A stretch of DNA of 7,211 nucleotides from Candidatus Cloacimonadota bacterium (GTDB lineage: Bacteria > Cloacimonadota > Cloacimonadia > Cloacimonadales > Cloacimonadaceae): NCBI GenBank assembly GCA_028681035.1, contig JAQUJJ010000164.1, positions 1 to 7,211 of the forward strand, written 5' to 3'. Within the stretch, counting starts at the first letter, position 1, and each line of letters begins with the position of its first letter. Under the pieces are notes generated by a model. It did no database searches, was not told the DNA's origin, and saw only the letters and a program-made list of their open reading frames with translations. Shown piece after piece: positions 5,433-7,211 of this stretch. The position numbers were made by a program, and so were the translations under genes.

Positions 5433-6308
5433 TTAAAACATCACTGTCGTTGTCCTACATTTCCAGTGAAACGGTGGGAACGGAGTATGCGCTCCTGAGA
5501 CACCTACAGGATTCATCTCTGAGTCGTATTCTATCTGATCGTCTTTGATCCATGGTGCGAGTGCTTTGATGTATTCCCGGGCATCATCGAGGCTGCTGGA
5601 CTTGGTATCCAGAGCCATCAGGTTATCCATCACTTCCAGGGCATCGTTAAGGGGATAGACCCTATCTTGGGTTGCCAGAGCCCGGCAGATGTCACTGGTG
5701 CGGTCATCCATGATCACCACGAGCTTGTAGTATCTGGCTTTAGCTTTCTTGTAGCCTTGTAATCTTCCGAACTCTCGTATTCTGAGGGCGGTATGCTCTG
5801 CCAGTCCCTGCCAATAATGGGATGATCTGTTTGATAGATCATTGAACTGGTCTTTGAGAGTATCTGCAAGCATCTCTTTGGTATAGCCTTGCTCAATAGC
5901 TTTGGAGAGAGTGTCTGCGAAGTTTTGTCTGACGTCAGCTTCAAAGTGATTGCCGATCCAGAACAACTGTTGTTTCTGGATAGTGGATGATAAGTGCTGA
6001 TCTTCGATACCCCAGAGACCTATAGATGTCTTGGTTGGGGCTTGCACTTGGGTGTCCTTGAGTCCGAGTCGCACACAGCGGTCTATTATCGCCTTGGTGG
6101 GCTCATTGACCAGAGCTGCGAAGTCATTTCCCAACTGGGTATTGATGATGCCCATAAGCTTATCTATGGAGTCCCTGTTGATCTTCTCTGCTCGTGGCAT
6201 GTCACTCAGCATCTGTATAGCAAGTCTTGTAGCATCTCGGATCTCGGTCTTCCAGGCATTATTGAGGACCCGGTAGTACTCAAGCATGAGCTTATCGTAG
6301 TAGTTCAT
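5433..6308 (-). CDS. Phage minor head / head morphogenesis protein (Mu F / SPP1 gp7 type)
   Basis: This 291-residue protein belongs with the minor capsid proteins that associate with the portal and assist procapsid assembly or DNA ejection. The family signature is at the C-terminal end: VVIMDDRTSDICRA (197-210), then VYPLN (217-221), and FPPFHWKCRTTTVMF (277-291). In this family the DDRT..xC and PPxHxxCR segments supply Cys and His residues, here C208, H281 and C284, that probably bind a metal. The N-terminal two thirds is helical, with no membrane segment. The ATG at 6308 overlaps the terminase stop as TAATG, so translation is probably coupled; GGAGG at 6320-6324 is 11 bases upstream, rather far. 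Family members usually follow a portal gene, but here the terminase precedes directly. Base composition matches the terminase, not the cargo. Confidence 0.83.
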   Translation of the reverse strand: MNYYDKLMLEYYRVLNNAWKTEIRDATRLAIQMLSDMPRAEKINRDSIDKLMGIINTQLGNDFAALVNEPTKAIIDRCVRLGLKDTQVQAPTKTSIGLWGIEDQHLSSTIQKQQLFWIGNHFEADVRQNFADTLSKAIEQGYTKEMLADTLKDQFNDLSNRSSHYWQGLAEHTALRIREFGRLQGYKKAKARYYKLVVIMDDRTSDICRALATQDRVYPLNDALEVMDNLMALDTKSSSLDDAREYIKALAPWIKDDQIEYDSEMNPVGVSGAHTPFPPFHWKCRTTTVMF

Positions 6309-7211
6309 TAGAAACTGAACCTCCGGACTTTGACTCTATTCCTGCCGATATCGTATTCCGAGAAGCGTTCCAAGCATCCAGCAAGAGCATCACAGCCATC
6401 GATATAGCCATCAGGATAGGTGAGGAACTGACTGATCAGGGTTGGTGTGTCCTGACCATCGGGAAACAATATTTTGGCTGTCTCAATGATGGTTTCGGTG
6501 CGTTCTATGCGCAGGTTCTTGTTATCCTTGTTATCTATACGCTTGATGCGATGCGATATCGGTGGTAGATGGTTATCAGTAGCCCACCTGTCGAAGTCAG
6601 CAAGAATACGTGCCTGACCATAAGTAGTTTCACAGGCTGCCCTGGCTTTTACTCTGTAGATTCGATCAAGCTCCTGATAGGCATCATAGTAGTATCTGAA
6701 GAACTTGGTGTTCTCAGTCTGCCGTATCCAGACATGGATCACATAGAAGCGGTTACCGTCATATCCAATAGAGATGACAGCCTTGTAACAGCCCTTCTCT
6801 CCCCAGGCAGGATCAGCATAGAGCCAGACCCGCTTCATCTTGGACGGGTCAGGAAGTGTTCTATACTTGGTGAACCAGTGGTTCTTGAAGATGTTCCCTT
6901 CGATAACAGGCTGACCAAGCATCTCTCTTTGATATCCGGTTTGCCCGAACTTGGCTCGTAAGCTTGGCAGAGTGGCAGCGGGGTATTGAGCCTCCCAGGT
7001 GGACTTGCCCTGCATATCTTCGAGTGAGAAGCGCAAAATCGCTTTCTGGTGCGTTTTCAGCACTGACTGGTATCTTGTATCCAGATCGGGATTATCTGCC
7101 CGTAAATCGCTTAATATGAGCTCCTGAAACTGACAGATCGCATAGTTTGGGTGTACCAGGTTCCCGAGCCAGATGATCTTGCCATTTCCCTCGGGTGAGA
7201 GGGCACCAGCA
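6308..7211 (-). CDS. Phage terminase large subunit, C-terminal part with nuclease domain, cut by window edge
   Basis: The frame is open to the right edge, so 300 C-terminal residues are visible and the ATPase Walker motifs lie outside the window. The protein is the packaging motor that translocates and cuts phage DNA at the portal. Visible residues begin with the end of the ATPase domain (IWLGN, 13-17) and a linker with YQREMLGQPV (93-102). The RNase H-like nuclease follows: LYADPAWG (130-137; D133 catalytic), CETTYGQ (193-199; E194) and DGYIDGCDALAG (267-278; D274). This Asp-Glu-Asp set is the expected large-terminase triad. An internal GTG at 7063 could be mistaken for a start, but the coding frame continues upstream with a family-like sequence. 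The TAA stop overlaps the ATG of the minor head gene by one base. Confidence 0.9.
   Translation of the reverse strand, partial: AGALSPEGNGKIIWLGNLVHPNYAICQFQELILSDLRADNPDLDTRYQSVLKTHQKAILRFSLEDMQGKSTWEAQYPAATLPSLRAKFGQTGYQREMLGQPVIEGNIFKNHWFTKYRTLPDPSKMKRVWLYADPAWGEKGCYKAVISIGYDGNRFYVIHVWIRQTENTKFFRYYYDAYQELDRIYRVKARAACETTYGQARILADFDRWATDNHLPPISHRIKRIDNKDNKNLRIERTETIIETAKILFPDGQDTPTLISQFLTYPDGYIDGCDALAGCLERFSEYDIGRNRVKVRRFSF

Noticed and set aside
6569..6961. 130-codon plus-strand frame inside the terminase gene
   Set aside because: It is antisense to conserved terminase nuclease motifs and shows no family features of its own.
6308..7063. Terminase read as a complete 251-residue protein from GTG at 7063
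   Set aside because: The frame stays open to the window edge and the upstream residues fit the end of a terminase ATPase domain, so the GTG is an internal valine.

Overview
The window looks like part of a tailed, double-stranded DNA bacteriophage or prophage. Two ordinary phage gene blocks flank an AT-rich cargo block. The host cannot be named from this sequence. Clear Shine-Dalgarno sites, a TAATG stop/start overlap and compact packing indicate a bacterial system. The flanks are GC-richer than the middle: 61-120 has 32/60 G+C and 5461-5520 has 31/60, against 19/60 at 2641-2700 and 23/60 at 4921-4980.

From the right edge leftward on the minus strand there is the C-terminal part of a terminase large subunit (6308-7211, open at the window edge). 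A Mu F / SPP1 gp7-type minor head protein follows (5433-6308), overlapping the terminase by one base. At the far left is the N-terminal part of a T4-type (GH24) lysozyme (1-187, open at the edge), also minus strand.

Between them, about 250-5430, lies the cargo. A gene for a gluzincin-like HEXXH metallopeptidase, possibly Lit-like, follows the head gene on the same strand (4428-5378). After a roughly 300-base spacer comes a two-gene minus-strand operon: an SPPY-type DNA methyltransferase (2864-4135) and a small PD-(D/E)XK endonuclease with an EcoRV-like active-site layout (2147-2851). Facing it on the plus strand is a 583-residue DPPY-type adenine methyltransferase (384-2135) with what looks like a decayed second methyltransferase domain at its N terminus. 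The two convergent genes stop 11 bases apart.

The best reading is a type II restriction-modification system with two unlike amino-methyltransferases, carried with a candidate phage-exclusion protease as an accessory module inside the late region of a phage. The methyltransferases would protect host and phage DNA, the nuclease would attack unmodified incoming DNA, and the protease may be a second, protein-targeting line of defence. That last link is inference only. The most unusual points are the decayed duplicate domain in the 583-residue enzyme, the pairing of two methyltransferase classes with one nuclease, and the protease's position directly after a structural gene.
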